Position numbers and translations under genes: made by a program. 64,000 bases of DNA from the NCBI GenBank assembly GCA_046349255.1, contig JAXMCR010000005.1, positions 310,001-374,000 of the forward strand. The letters run 5' to 3'. Origin of the DNA: DAIODI01 sp046349255. GTDB taxonomy: Bacteria > Pseudomonadota > Alphaproteobacteria > Rhizobiales > Aestuariivirgaceae. This document shows positions 8,907 to 16,947 of this stretch, piece after piece. Each line of letters starts with the position of its first letter. Within the stretch, counting starts at the first letter, position 1. A model generated the notes under the pieces. It did not search any database, was not told the origin of the DNA, and worked only from the letters and a program-made list of their open reading frames with translations.

Positions 8907-8959
8907 TGCCTTTTAGTGGAGGCCGGTCCACGAACCGATCCAACCCGGGGGTATTCAGG

Positions 8960-9772
8960 ATGTTCAAGAGATTTCTGCTTTACACCGTCGCGCCGGCGCT
9001 GCTTGCCGGATCGGCGGCCGCAGCCGACTTGCCGGTGATGCCACCGGCGCCGGCGTTCAGCTGGTCTGGCTTCTACGGCGGCGCGCACATCGGCGGCGGC
9101 TGGAGCGACCACAATCTGAATGGCAACGATATCGTGGCGGATGAGGACGAAGATCTCAGCACGACCGAGGACCAGACCGTTTTTCCCGGTCTGAACAGCA
9201 ATGACCTCTCGGGCGTTGTCGGCGGCGTCTATGCGGGCGGCAACATCGCCGTCGGCCCCATGGTGCTCGGCCTTGACGCCGACATCGGCTGGACGGGCAT
9301 GCGCCAGTCCGCATCGGCCGACTTCACGGTCACCGGCGAGGACGGGGCAGTCACGACGACCCAGTATGCGTCCGCCGACATGGACGTGAACTGGCTTGCG
9401 CATGTGCGCGGCCGCGCCGGCTACGGGTTCGACAGGTTCATGGTCTATGCCGCCGGCGGCCTGGCATTGGCCAATCTCAATACCAACGTCAGCGTCAGCT
9501 TCCCGGAATCGGCGGGGTTCACGGCGACAACTTCGGACGGCAGCCAGACGGTGACCGGCTGGACGGTCGGCGCGGGCTTCGAGTGGGCAGCGACCGACAG
9601 CCTGATCGTCCGGGCAGAATACCTGTACGACCAGTTTTCGGGAATTGAGCCGGCTACCTACGAGATCTCGAACACCACTGGCGTGCTCGGTTCCAACTGG
9701 GTGGGCGGCGACACGCTCGGCGTAAACATCGTGCGCGTCGGTGTGTCGTACAAATTCGACTCGGTCTTCTGA
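8960..9772 (+). CDS. Outer-membrane beta-barrel protein, Omp25/Omp31 type (first of tandem pair)
   Basis: A 270-residue surface barrel. The start ATG at 8960 is chosen because it opens a clean Sec signal peptide (MFKRFLLYTV... ending near SAAAA) after which the mature protein starts with ADLP, as is usual in this family. The mature N-terminus carries FSWSGFYGGAHIGGGW, and the chain ends in a C-terminal phenylalanine after VRVGVSYKF, the signature needed for barrel insertion. Its neighbour is a paralogue in tandem. Rhizobiales encode several such proteins as abundant envelope components; no transport function is demonstrable here. Confidence 0.88.
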   Translation: MFKRFLLYTVAPALLAGSAAAADLPVMPPAPAFSWSGFYGGAHIGGGWSDHNLNGNDIVADEDEDLSTTEDQTVFPGLNSNDLSGVVGGVYAGGNIAVGPMVLGLDADIGWTGMRQSASADFTVTGEDGAVTTTQYASADMDVNWLAHVRGRAGYGFDRFMVYAAGGLALANLNTNVSVSFPESAGFTATTSDGSQTVTGWTVGAGFEWAATDSLIVRAEYLYDQFSGIEPATYEISNTTGVLGSNWVGGDTLGVNIVRVGVSYKFDSVF

Positions 9773-9784
9773 CTGACGCTGTGG

Positions 9785-9807
9785 GGGGGCCAACAGGCCC
9801 CCTTCTT
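9785..9807 (+). terminator. Rho-independent terminator after first barrel gene
   Basis: A perfect 7-bp GC stem (GGGGGCC / GGCCCCC) with an AACA loop, followed by a pyrimidine run TTCTTC. It begins 12 bp after the stop codon and separates the two tandem barrel genes into independent transcripts. Confidence 0.7.
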
Positions 9808-9889
9808 CAGCTCCTCCGGTTCCGCCCGCTGTGGCTCACAGGCCACAAGCGGGTGCTTGTGCGTGCGCGCAGCCCATTTAAGGACATTA

Positions 9890-9899
9890 TTAACCTTAA
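9890..9899 (+). promoter_or_regulatory. Shared TTAACCTTAA element before second barrel gene
   Basis: A second copy of the 10-mer found before the first barrel gene, at nearly the same distance from the start codon. It sits in an AT-rich block (ACATTATTAACCTTAACG) within an otherwise GC-rich gap, as expected of promoter DNA. Confidence 0.45.
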
Positions 9900-9953
9900 C
9901 GTTGCCCTTATAGGCGGTGTAGCGTGAATCGAATCCTGTGCGGAGCCCCAGTC

Positions 9954-10775
9954 ATGAAGCGCATTTATCTCCTCGCCTCGGTTGCAGTCGCCACGTGCGC
10001 CCTGACGGCGCCGGCCCTGTCGGCCGATTACACGCCTGCGATGCCCGTGTTCAGCTGGAGCGGCGTCTACGGCGGTGCCGATATCGGCTACGGGTGGGGC
10101 GAGCAGAGCCTCAACACGAAGGACATCGTGTACGACCGGGATCTTGATCCCGCCACTGTCAACGACATCTACACCTTCAGTGGCTTTAACGACAAATTCA
10201 GCCCGAGCGGCGTGCTCGGCGGCATCTACGGCGGCGCGAACTACCAGTTCGGCGGTGTGGTCCTCGGCTTCGATGCCGACTACACCTGGGCCGGCATGAG
10301 CGGCGACAACGTCAAGCTCGGGTTCAGCGATTCGTCCACGACTCCCCCGACCACGGGCAAGTACGCTACGGCCAACGTCGACGTAAACTGGCTCGCCCAC
10401 GTGCGTGGCCGGCTCGGGTACGGCTTTGACCGGTTCATGATCTACGCGGCCGGCGGTCTGGCCATCGCCGGATATGACGCGAGCTTTGACGGCAATCTGC
10501 CGACGAACTTCATTGGTAACTTCGGTAATGCCGGTGACAGCATCACCGGCTGGACGGTCGGCGGCGGCATCGACTGGGCGCTGACTGACAACATCATCGT
10601 GCGCGCCGAGTACCTCTACGACCAGTTCGACAATGCCGACTTCGGCAGCTACCGGATTACCGACACTGCGTCCACCCCGCCGAATGCATTCGTCGGCGGC
10701 GCTTCCGCCTCAGGCGACTTCAGCGTTAACATCTTCCGCGTCGGCGTGTCCTACAAGTTCGGCGGCATGTTCTAA
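9954..10775 (+). CDS. Outer-membrane beta-barrel protein, Omp25/Omp31 type (second of tandem pair)
   Basis: A 273-residue paralogue of the preceding gene. The ATG at 9954 opens a signal peptide (MKRIYLLASVAVATC... ending near ALSA); an in-frame ATG at 9924 would bury the signal and is rejected. Shared landmarks are FSWSGVYGGADIGYGW after the signal, DVNWLAHVRGRLGYGFDRF mid-chain, a WALTDNIIVRAEYLYDQF stretch and a C-terminal YKFGGMF. The two copies differ mainly in the surface loops, the usual pattern when such proteins diversify under phage or host selection. Confidence 0.88.
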   Translation: MKRIYLLASVAVATCALTAPALSADYTPAMPVFSWSGVYGGADIGYGWGEQSLNTKDIVYDRDLDPATVNDIYTFSGFNDKFSPSGVLGGIYGGANYQFGGVVLGFDADYTWAGMSGDNVKLGFSDSSTTPPTTGKYATANVDVNWLAHVRGRLGYGFDRFMIYAAGGLAIAGYDASFDGNLPTNFIGNFGNAGDSITGWTVGGGIDWALTDNIIVRAEYLYDQFDNADFGSYRITDTASTPPNAFVGGASASGDFSVNIFRVGVSYKFGGMF

Positions 10776-10802
10776 TCGATCGCTCGGGACGGTTCGACCT
10801 GC

Positions 10803-10829
10803 AGGGCCGCCCTACCGGGCGGCCCTTTG
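10803..10829 (+). terminator. Rho-independent terminator after second barrel gene
   Basis: AGGGCCGCCC pairs with GGGCGGCCCT around a 4-base TACC loop, giving a 10-bp stem, and is followed by TTGCGTT. It lies 27 bp after the stop codon. Confidence 0.8.
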
Positions 10830-10889
10830 CGTTACTAGCCTTCGCCGTGGCAGGGTGAACCCCGGGCTCCGGTGCTCAAGGAACGAACG

Positions 10890-11261
10890 ATGCCGGCCGA
10901 TACGTCCGCCCAAGCGGCGGTAACCCGGGTGGTCAACGACTATCTCGACGGGATGATCTACGGCGACGAGGCGATGCTGCGTCGCGCGTTCCACCCGGAC
11001 TGCCCGCAGATCGGTCATCTCGACGGCCGGTTCGAATACGAGAACCTCGATCAGTTCATCGCCTGGATCAGGGGCGAGACGGTGCTCGAACCGGGCACGC
11101 CCTACTACAGCGAGATCGTGACGATCGACCTTGCAGGCGACATGGCGATGGTGAAGGTGGTCGACGACGCCTTCGGGTCGCGCTTCACCGACTACCTCAC
11201 GCTGGTCCGGCACGAGGGCCGCTGGCTGATCGTCAGCAAGACCTACTACGTTCACCCCTGA
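10890..11261 (+). CDS. NTF2-like / SnoaL-fold (putative lumazine-binding type) protein
   Basis: A 123-residue protein of the NTF2-like superfamily: an N-terminal helix pair (VNDYLDGMIYGDEAMLRRAFHPD) followed by a curved sheet (IVTIDLAGDMAMVKV, DYLTLVRHEGRWLIVSK). The start at 10890 follows AAGGAACG; an upstream in-frame start at 10872 is less likely. Such proteins act as small-molecule isomerases, hydrolases or binding partners; no catalytic residues can be assigned here. The next gene, a SABATH-type methyltransferase, starts 13 bp downstream, so the pair is probably one operon working on the same metabolite. Confidence 0.75.
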   Translation: MPADTSAQAAVTRVVNDYLDGMIYGDEAMLRRAFHPDCPQIGHLDGRFEYENLDQFIAWIRGETVLEPGTPYYSEIVTIDLAGDMAMVKVVDDAFGSRFTDYLTLVRHEGRWLIVSKTYYVHP

Positions 11262-11274
11262 AGGAAGTCACCCC

Positions 11275-12378
11275 ATGACGATCCAACGCACCGAACGATT
11301 CATGGCCATGAAGGGCCAAGGCTACTACTCCAAAGCCACCACGGGCGCGCGCGACGTGATCCTGGGCGCAGCGCCCCTCGTTCTCGGCGCGATCGAGCGG
11401 ATGAACCTTGGTGCGGCCAGCGGCGCCGTTCGCATCACCGACATGGGATGCGCCGACGGCGGCACCTCACTCGATCTCTGGCGGCAGGTGCTGCCGAAAA
11501 TCCGCGCGATCGCGCCGAAGCGTCCGATCGAAATCGTCTACACCGACCTTCCCCGCAACGACTTCTCGCAGCTCTTCCGCACCGTTCACAACCAGACCGA
11601 CCGGCAGAGCTACGTGGGCGAGGTCGACAACGTTTTTCCCCTCGCCTCCGCGACCTCCTTCCATGACGCGATCCTGCCGCCCGAGACGCTCGACCTCGGT
11701 TTCTCCTCGACCGCCTCGCACTATATCGCGCGGGTGCCCTGCAACATCTCCACCCACGTCCACATGGTCGGCGCGAAAGGCGAGGAGCGCGACGCCTTCG
11801 TGCGCCAGGGCGCTGCCGACTGGCGCTCCTTCCTTCTGAACCGGGCACGCGAACTGAAGCGGGGCGGGCGCCTCTGCCTCTTCAACTTCGGCATCGACGA
11901 GGAAGGTCGCTACCTCGGCCATACCGGTGGCGTGTCGATGTTCGACACCTACGACAGCCTCTGGCGCGCGATGCGCGACTCTGGCCGCATCACGGCGGAC
12001 GAATACCTGCGGACCAACTTCCCGCAGCACTACCGGACCCGCGCCGAGTTCGTCGCGCCGCTCGAGGACCCGAACGATCCCGTTCACGCGGCGGGCCTCA
12101 GGCTCGAACACGTCGAAAGCCGCGTGGTGCGCTGCCCTTATGCCCGCGACTTCGAGAGCCACGGCGATGCGGCGAAGTTCGCGAAGGAATACATCCCGAC
12201 GCTGCGCTCCTGGTCCGAACCGGTGTTCGCCTCCGCCCTCGATCCCGCCCGCCCCCTCGAGGAGCGCGCCCAGATCGTCGACGACTTCTACCAGGCCTAC
12301 GAAGACGCCGTCGCCCAAAGTCCGCACGGCCACGGCATGGACTACGTCCACATCTATCTGGTGATCCGGAAGGACTAG
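11275..12378 (+). CDS. SABATH-family SAM-dependent carboxyl methyltransferase homologue
   Basis: A 367-residue methyltransferase resembling plant salicylate/jasmonate carboxyl methyltransferases. Matching landmarks in order are MKGQGYYSKAT near residue 13, the SAM motif DMGCADGGTS, TDLPRNDFSQLFRTV (plant NDLPxNDFxxxF), and SSTASHYIARVP, where plants have SSYSxHWLSxVP. The histidine of the last motif is kept and the substrate-stacking tryptophan is tyrosine. Family members methylate a carboxylate on a small acid. The substrate here is unknown; the upstream NTF2-like gene is the only contextual clue. Length fits the family (350-390). No signal peptide. Confidence 0.75.
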   Translation: MTIQRTERFMAMKGQGYYSKATTGARDVILGAAPLVLGAIERMNLGAASGAVRITDMGCADGGTSLDLWRQVLPKIRAIAPKRPIEIVYTDLPRNDFSQLFRTVHNQTDRQSYVGEVDNVFPLASATSFHDAILPPETLDLGFSSTASHYIARVPCNISTHVHMVGAKGEERDAFVRQGAADWRSFLLNRARELKRGGRLCLFNFGIDEEGRYLGHTGGVSMFDTYDSLWRAMRDSGRITADEYLRTNFPQHYRTRAEFVAPLEDPNDPVHAAGLRLEHVESRVVRCPYARDFESHGDAAKFAKEYIPTLRSWSEPVFASALDPARPLEERAQIVDDFYQAYEDAVAQSPHGHGMDYVHIYLVIRKD

Positions 12379-12382
12379 AGAC

Positions 12383-12643
12383 CTAATTGAACGTCTGGCA
12401 GCCCTTGCCACGCACTTTCGTCGGGTCGTTCCAGCTCCTGCCGTGCTGGGCCTGGCAGGCAGCCTTCGTCATCTCGCCGAACTTGTTGTTGGCGCACTTG
12501 CCGCTGTCGTAGCAAGTGCCGATCTGGTTGGGGTTGCCGGTCTGCTTTTTCGACTTCGTGGAAGACGAACCGCCCGTCGTTCCCGCAATGGCCAAGGCCG
12601 GCAGCAATGCGGCCAGGGTCATACTCAACACGATACGCCTCAT
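12383..12643 (-). CDS. Small exported cysteine-containing protein of unknown function
   Basis: An 86-residue protein with a signal peptide (MRRIVLSMTLAALLPALAIA) followed by a Ser/Thr/Gly/Lys linker and a compact C-terminal domain holding four cysteines (CYDSGKC, ACQAQ, GCQTF), likely two disulfides in the periplasm. The ATG at 12643 follows GAGGTTTCG; an in-frame start 16 codons upstream would hide the signal. It converges on the methyltransferase gene with a 4-bp gap. No family is recognised. Confidence 0.65.
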   Translation of the reverse strand: MRRIVLSMTLAALLPALAIAGTTGGSSSTKSKKQTGNPNQIGTCYDSGKCANNKFGEMTKAACQAQHGRSWNDPTKVRGKGCQTFN

Positions 12644-12757
12644 CGAAACCTCATCGAGCGCCGCCTCCGGCTCACGCAACTGATACCGCACTTCCTCGGC
12701 CTAGGCATGGTAGAAGCGGCGGATTCGTACTGCCTACGACTCGCGAGGGTACTGCTT

Positions 12758-13678
12758 ATGCGCCGGATGACGATTCCCGCAACCGCCTGCGTCGCCGCGT
12801 TCCTTGCCGCGCCCGCGATCGCCGCGCCGCAGCCCGTGCTCCTCTCGTGCGGCGGCGAACGGCTTGCGGTGACGTTCGGCGAAAGGTCCGCCACGGTCGT
12901 ATTCGGCGGCGATACGATCGAGATGCCGCAGGCCACCTCCGCCGACGGCGCGCGCTACGAGAAGGCGGGCGATCCCTCGACCTGGTTCTGGAACAAGGGC
13001 GACCTCGGCACGCTGTCGATCCGCGGCAAGACGCTGCCGGCGTGCGCCCCGGCCGCGCAGGTCTACACGGCCTCCGGCAACGAGCCGGGCTGGCGGCTCG
13101 ACGTCTGGCAGGACGGCTGGTTCTCGTTCCGCCCGCAGGAAGGGGCCCGCGTGCTCGTGACGCCGGGGCCGAAAGCCGACGTCGACGGCGACGTCACCCG
13201 CTACACGATCGACCTCGGCGGAAAACCGCTCGCGGTCGAGGCGCGCCGCGGCGTGTGCATGGACACGATGACCGGGATGCCGCATCCCGACAGCGTCACC
13301 GTCTCGATCGACGGGCGAACGCTGAACGGCTGCGGCGGCGCGCCGTCATCGCTCCTGACCGGCGCGGAGTGGGCGGTCACGTCGATCGGCGACAAGGCGG
13401 CCGACCCCGGCCAGAAGGTGACGATCGGCTTCGGCGGCGACGGCCAAATGGCCGGCAAGGGTCCGTGCAACCGCTACATGGGGCCATGGGCGATCAGCGG
13501 CGAAGGCCTGAGCATCGGCCCTGCGGCGGCCACGATGATGGCCTGTCCCGGAACGGCAATGGACGACGAGCGGGCGTTCTTCGACATCCTGAACGCGGTC
13601 AACCGGTTCGAGATCGCCGCGGACGGCGCGCTGGTGCTCCACGCTGCCGACGGCAAGACGATCCGCGCCAGGCGCTGA
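12758..13678 (+). CDS. Exported META-domain (HslJ-like) protein with COG3650-type N-terminal domain
   Basis: A 306-residue exported protein. The ATG at 12758, after GAGGGT, opens a signal peptide ending near AIAAP. A middle domain contains ASGNEPGWRLDV, the hallmark of COG3650 envelope proteins. The C-terminal 100 residues are a META domain (LTGAEWAVTSIGD, GPCNRYMG, ACPGTAMDDERAFF), found in HslJ and related envelope stress proteins. The combination points to an envelope-associated role, possibly in stress tolerance. No enzyme activity is known for these domains. Confidence 0.75.
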   Translation: MRRMTIPATACVAAFLAAPAIAAPQPVLLSCGGERLAVTFGERSATVVFGGDTIEMPQATSADGARYEKAGDPSTWFWNKGDLGTLSIRGKTLPACAPAAQVYTASGNEPGWRLDVWQDGWFSFRPQEGARVLVTPGPKADVDGDVTRYTIDLGGKPLAVEARRGVCMDTMTGMPHPDSVTVSIDGRTLNGCGGAPSSLLTGAEWAVTSIGDKAADPGQKVTIGFGGDGQMAGKGPCNRYMGPWAISGEGLSIGPAAATMMACPGTAMDDERAFFDILNAVNRFEIAADGALVLHAADGKTIRARR

Positions 13679-13748
13679 CCGCCTGTCGCTTTCCGGGCAC
13701 AATCGCGGCCTAGCGTCGAAGGCTCCCCGATCAGAAGAGGAGGCGACC

Positions 13749-14330
13749 ATGACCGCCCGCCGAAGCATCTCGCCCGTTCCAGTGGCACTTGCCGCCGCAC
13801 TTGCCCTTGCCCCCCTTGCGCAGGCGCAGGAGGCGCAGTCGGGCTCGGACGGCCAGCCGGGCTGGTGGGGCAAGATGGGCCAGATGATGGATACCTGGAG
13901 CTCGGGCTGGGACAGCGGCGGCATCGCGCAGGGGATGGGCCGCATGATGGGCCTCGGCCCCGACGAAGTGCTCGACCGGATCGAGGGCCGCCTCGCCTTC
14001 GTCAAGGCGGAGCTCAAGATCACCGCCCAGCAGGAACCCGCGTGGAACGATTTTTCCGCCGCCATGCGCAAGGCCGCCGCCGACCGCGCCGGCACGATGT
14101 CGTCGATGATGAACGAGATGAAATCGGGCGCATTCTTCACGAAGCCGCTGCCCGACCGCCTCGCCGACCAGCAGACGCGGCTCGAGAACCGGCTGGAGCA
14201 GGTGAAGGCGGTGCGCGTCGCCGTCGACAAGCTCTACGCGGTGCTGACCGACGACCAGAAGAAGCAGGCCGACGAGATCGTCATGCCGATGATGGGCATG
14301 GGCGGGCGCGGCATGGGCTGGTGGCGCTGA
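13749..14330 (+). CDS. Spy/CpxP-like LTXXQ-family periplasmic protein
   Basis: A 193-residue protein with a signal peptide (ending near LAQAQ), a Gly/Met/Trp-rich segment (WWGKMGQMMDTW) and a helical core with two LTXXQ-like repeats (LKITAQQEPAWNDF and VLTDDQKKQAD). LTXXQ proteins form helical cradles acting as periplasmic chaperones or metal-stress sensors. The tail GMGGRGMGWWR is glycine- and methionine-rich. RBS AGAGGAGG precedes the ATG. Methionine richness may indicate copper binding, but that is speculative. Confidence 0.75.
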   Translation: MTARRSISPVPVALAAALALAPLAQAQEAQSGSDGQPGWWGKMGQMMDTWSSGWDSGGIAQGMGRMMGLGPDEVLDRIEGRLAFVKAELKITAQQEPAWNDFSAAMRKAAADRAGTMSSMMNEMKSGAFFTKPLPDRLADQQTRLENRLEQVKAVRVAVDKLYAVLTDDQKKQADEIVMPMMGMGGRGMGWWR

Positions 14331-14426
14331 CGGCCGGTGACCCGCCCTCGTCTGCCGACATGACCTGGATCAAGCACCGGCGCCGCCATTCGTGCTATTC
14401 AGGAAGCCGATGACGGACCCCGACTC

Positions 14427-14846
14427 ATGTCGCATCACCACCACCCGCTGCTGAGGCGGCTCAGGGCCGACCCCTACCGCGCCGCGGCGCTCGGGCTGAC
14501 CGCGCTGCTGCTCCTGTTCCTCATCGCCTGGCTTGCCGGGCTTCTGGAGGCGCGCCGGAGCCAGGTGGTCTCGCCCGATGATCCTGCGGTCGAACGCGGC
14601 CGCGAGATCGCCCAGGCGATGTGCGCGCGCTGCCACGCCATCGGCACCGAAGGCGCGAGCACCAACCCGAACGCGCCGCCATTCCGCGAAATGTTCGAGC
14701 GGCTGCCGCAGGAAGGCGTCGAGGACACGATCCTCGAGGGCATCCTGCTCGGCCACCCGCCGATGCCGAAGATCGAGTTCACCAACGAGCAGGCGTCCGA
14801 CCTCGTGACGTACATGATCTCGGTGGCGCGCGAAGTGCCACCCTGA
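14427..14846 (+). CDS. Membrane-anchored mono-haem cytochrome c
   Basis: A 139-residue protein with an N-terminal HHHH run, one transmembrane anchor (about 20-42) and a periplasmic cytochrome c domain. The haem site is CARCH, and the methionine of HPPMPKIEF is the probable axial ligand. It resembles small class I cytochromes that shuttle electrons to oxidases or from dehydrogenases. No redox partner gene is adjacent. The histidine run is natural and might bind metal. Confidence 0.82.
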   Translation: MSHHHHPLLRRLRADPYRAAALGLTALLLLFLIAWLAGLLEARRSQVVSPDDPAVERGREIAQAMCARCHAIGTEGASTNPNAPPFREMFERLPQEGVEDTILEGILLGHPPMPKIEFTNEQASDLVTYMISVAREVPP

Positions 14847-14868
14847 GGTTTGCCGCAAGCCCCACGGC

Positions 14869-14897
14869 TTGACACCCGCCGTTGAACCTGATGCTTT
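14869..14897 (+). promoter_or_regulatory. Probable promoter of the tRNA-Gly gene
   Basis: A consensus -35 box TTGACA (14869-14874) is followed after 17 bp by TGCTTT, a weak -10, and the tRNA begins 25 bp further on. The spacing fits a sigma-70 promoter; the -10 assignment is the weaker part. Confidence 0.45.
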
Positions 14898-14922
14898 GAC
14901 GCCTCGCGCAAGCCTCGAGCCC

Positions 14923-14997
14923 GCGGGCGTAGTTCAGTGGTAGAACGACAGCTTCCCAAGCTGTATGTCGAGGGTTCGATTCCCTTCGCCCGCTCCA
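14923..14997 (+). tRNA. tRNA-Gly (anticodon CCC)
   Basis: All arms fold: acceptor GCGGGCG/CGCCCGC, D stem GTTC/GAAC, anticodon stem ACAGC/GCTGT with loop TTCCCAA (anticodon CCC, reading GGG), T arm GAGGG-TTCGATT-CCCTT, discriminator T. The 3' CCA is encoded (14995-14997). There is no sign of an integrated element at its 3' end; the following 212 bp hold only the leader of the next gene. Confidence 0.95.
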
Positions 14998-15137
14998 ATT
15001 CCTCCGAAGGCTTCACAAGCATCGATGGCCGGCCGCGGGGCGGGGATCGCTTGCAATCGTCTCCTACGCGGTCCGCGGGACAGCCTCATCTGCGTCACCA
15101 TGTGCGGTTGGTTGTCTCCGGGTGCCGTTCGCGCAAG

Positions 15138-15201
15138 CCTCCCGCAACAGGCCGACCGACGGGCGCAGCCTGAAAGAGCGCGCGCAGCGGCTTGCGGGAG
15201 G
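15138..15201 (+). promoter_or_regulatory. Leader inverted repeat that would hide the next gene's ribosome-binding site
   Basis: CCTCCCGCAA (15138-15147) is the exact complement of TTGCGGGAGG (15192-15201), which contains the GGGAGG Shine-Dalgarno of the homocysteine S-methyltransferase gene. The 44 bases between are GC-rich and could form an alternative fold. This is the arrangement of a translational switch. No known riboswitch consensus was recognised. Confidence 0.45.
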
Positions 15202-15209
15202 GTTCCACG

Positions 15210-16130
15210 ATGGCAGGCTTGCAGGCGTTTCTGGCGTCTCCGGTTCCGTACCTGACCGACGGCGGGCTCGAAACCGACCTCATCTTCAACGACGGCTGCG
15301 ATCTTCCCCTGTTTTCGGCGTTCGTGCTCCTTGCCGACGAGCGGGGCCGAACGATGTTGCGGCGCTACTTCGACCGCTACCTGGACATCGCCGAGAAGAC
15401 GGGCCGCGGCTTCGTGCTCGACACCCCGACGTGGCGTGCGAACGCGGGCTGGGCCGATCGCCACGGGCTGACCAACACTGACGTGCGCAGGATCAATGCC
15501 GAGGCCGTGCGCTTCGCACGGGAGGTTCGCGCCTCCCGCCCATGGGCCGATCGCATCCTGATCAACGGCAGCATCGGACCATCGGGCGATGGCTACGCGC
15601 CGGACCGCATCCTGTCGCCCGAGGCTGCCGAGGCGCTGCACCGACCCCAGATCGAAGCCCTCGCCGAGGCAGGCGTCGACCTCGCCATCGCGCTGACGAT
15701 GACGCACGCCGGAGAGGCGATCGGCGTCGTACGCGCGGCCCAGGCAGCCGGCCTGCCCGTTGCCATCTCCTTCACCGTGGAGACGGACGGAAAACTTCCC
15801 GACGGAACCGCCCTTCCCGCCGCCGTCGCGGCGGTCGACGAGGCGACCGGCGGCGCAGCCCTGTTCCAGGGCGTCAATTGTGCTCACCCGTCGCACTTCA
15901 TGGACAAACTCGAAGGCAGCTGGACGGATCGCGTCGGGGTCGTCCGTGCCAACGCCTCGACGCTCAGTCACGCCGAACTCGATGCGGCGACCGAGCTTGA
16001 CGACGGCGATCCCCACGACTTCGGCCGCCTGTCGCGTGAAGTCGCCTCGCTCCTGCCGAACCTGCGCATCCTCGGTGGCTGTTGCGGATCGGACTGCCGC
16101 CACGTCGGTGCGGCCGCGTCCGTGAACTGA
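15210..16130 (+). CDS. Homocysteine S-methyltransferase family protein
   Basis: A 306-residue zinc-dependent methyltransferase. The three zinc-binding cysteines are Cys224 (GVNCAHP) and Cys291-Cys292 (GGCCGSD); the N-terminus has LTDGGLETDL, typical of the family. Members move a methyl group from S-methylmethionine, betaine or a related donor to homocysteine, making methionine. The ATG at 15210, 8 bp after GGGAGG, is chosen over an upstream TTG. The donor is not identifiable; the downstream Rieske oxygenase makes a betaine-like donor attractive. The leader inverted repeat suggests RNA-level control. Confidence 0.85.
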   Translation: MAGLQAFLASPVPYLTDGGLETDLIFNDGCDLPLFSAFVLLADERGRTMLRRYFDRYLDIAEKTGRGFVLDTPTWRANAGWADRHGLTNTDVRRINAEAVRFAREVRASRPWADRILINGSIGPSGDGYAPDRILSPEAAEALHRPQIEALAEAGVDLAIALTMTHAGEAIGVVRAAQAAGLPVAISFTVETDGKLPDGTALPAAVAAVDEATGGAALFQGVNCAHPSHFMDKLEGSWTDRVGVVRANASTLSHAELDAATELDDGDPHDFGRLSREVASLLPNLRILGGCCGSDCRHVGAAASVN

Positions 16131-16218
16131 TCATCCAGTCGGGACGCCTGCTTCGTTTCGCTATCGATCCTTCTGCACCGTGTGATAGAGCATTGCCGCG
16201 TTGGCGAAGGGTGGGTCG

Positions 16219-16947
16219 ATGAAGCTGTCCGACTACGAGGTTCTGACGTTCGATTGCTACGGCACCCTGATCGATTGGGAATCAGGGATGTTCGAGGCGC
16301 TGAAGCCGCTCGTAGCGAAGGTTCCGCGGCCGTTGTCGCGCGACGAGATTCTCGCCGCCCATGCGCGGCACGAGTCCTCACAGCAGTTGTTCACGCCGGC
16401 GAAGCTTTATCGCGACCTGCTCGCGGTCGTATACAAGCGGCTCGCCGAGGAATGGGGCGTGCCGGCGAGCTGGGACGAATGCGTCGCCTACGGACGATCG
16501 GTGCGCGACTGGCCGGCCTTTCCGGACTCCGCCGAAGCCCTCGCCTACCTGAAGCGGCACTACAGGCTCGTCATCCTCTCGAACGTCGACAACGAGAGTT
16601 TCGCCGCAAGCAACGCCAGGCTCGGCGTCACGTTCGACGCGATCTACACGGCCGAAGACATCGGCAGTTACAAGCCCGCCGACCGGAACTTCGAATACAT
16701 GCTGGCGAAGCTTAAGACGCTCGGCATCGGCAAGGAGAAGGTCCTCCACACGGCCGAAAGCCTGTTCCACGACCACGCACCTGCGAACCGCTTCGGGCTC
16801 GCCAACTGCTGGATTCACCGCCGCCACGACAAGGACGGTTTCGGCGCCACGATGGATCCCGGCCAGATGCCGAAGATCGGCGTGCGCTTCACGAGCCTCG
16901 GCGCGTTCGCGCGCCAGCACCAGGCGGAGACCGCCGGCAAGGGCTGA
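16219..16947 (+). CDS. HAD-superfamily hydrolase, haloacid dehalogenase-like
   Basis: A 242-residue HAD enzyme. Motif I is FDCYGTLIDWE, with the first Asp as nucleophile; motif II is VILSNVDNE; a later lysine lies in SYKPADRNF; motif IV is near HTAESLFHDHAPA. The fold resembles 2-haloacid dehalogenases and small phosphatases, so the substrate may be a phosphoester or a haloacid. The start at 16219 follows GAAGGGTGGG. The gene sits between the methyltransferase and the Rieske oxygenase on the same strand, with gaps of about 90-100 bp on each side. Confidence 0.82.
   Translation: MKLSDYEVLTFDCYGTLIDWESGMFEALKPLVAKVPRPLSRDEILAAHARHESSQQLFTPAKLYRDLLAVVYKRLAEEWGVPASWDECVAYGRSVRDWPAFPDSAEALAYLKRHYRLVILSNVDNESFAASNARLGVTFDAIYTAEDIGSYKPADRNFEYMLAKLKTLGIGKEKVLHTAESLFHDHAPANRFGLANCWIHRRHDKDGFGATMDPGQMPKIGVRFTSLGAFARQHQAETAGKG

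Larger units (their letters stand above)
8568..8959. promoter_or_regulatory. Divergent regulatory gap between aminotransferase and first barrel gene
   Basis: This 392-bp gap separates the leftward polyamine unit from the rightward barrel gene. It holds a 34-codon open frame on the minus strand (8664-8768), a 16-bp perfect palindrome (8865-8880) and, next to the barrel gene, an AT-rich promoter-like block with TTAACCTTAA. Nothing else recognisable was found in it. Confidence 0.5.

Noticed and set aside
15000..15209. A cobalamin or SAH riboswitch before the homocysteine methyltransferase
   Set aside because: Some short words looked similar, but the conserved core elements of those riboswitches are not present in order; only the ribosome-site inverted repeat is retained as a finding.
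14923..15209. An attachment site or integrated element at the tRNA-Gly 3' end
   Set aside because: No repeat of the tRNA 3' end, integrase or foreign composition was found downstream.
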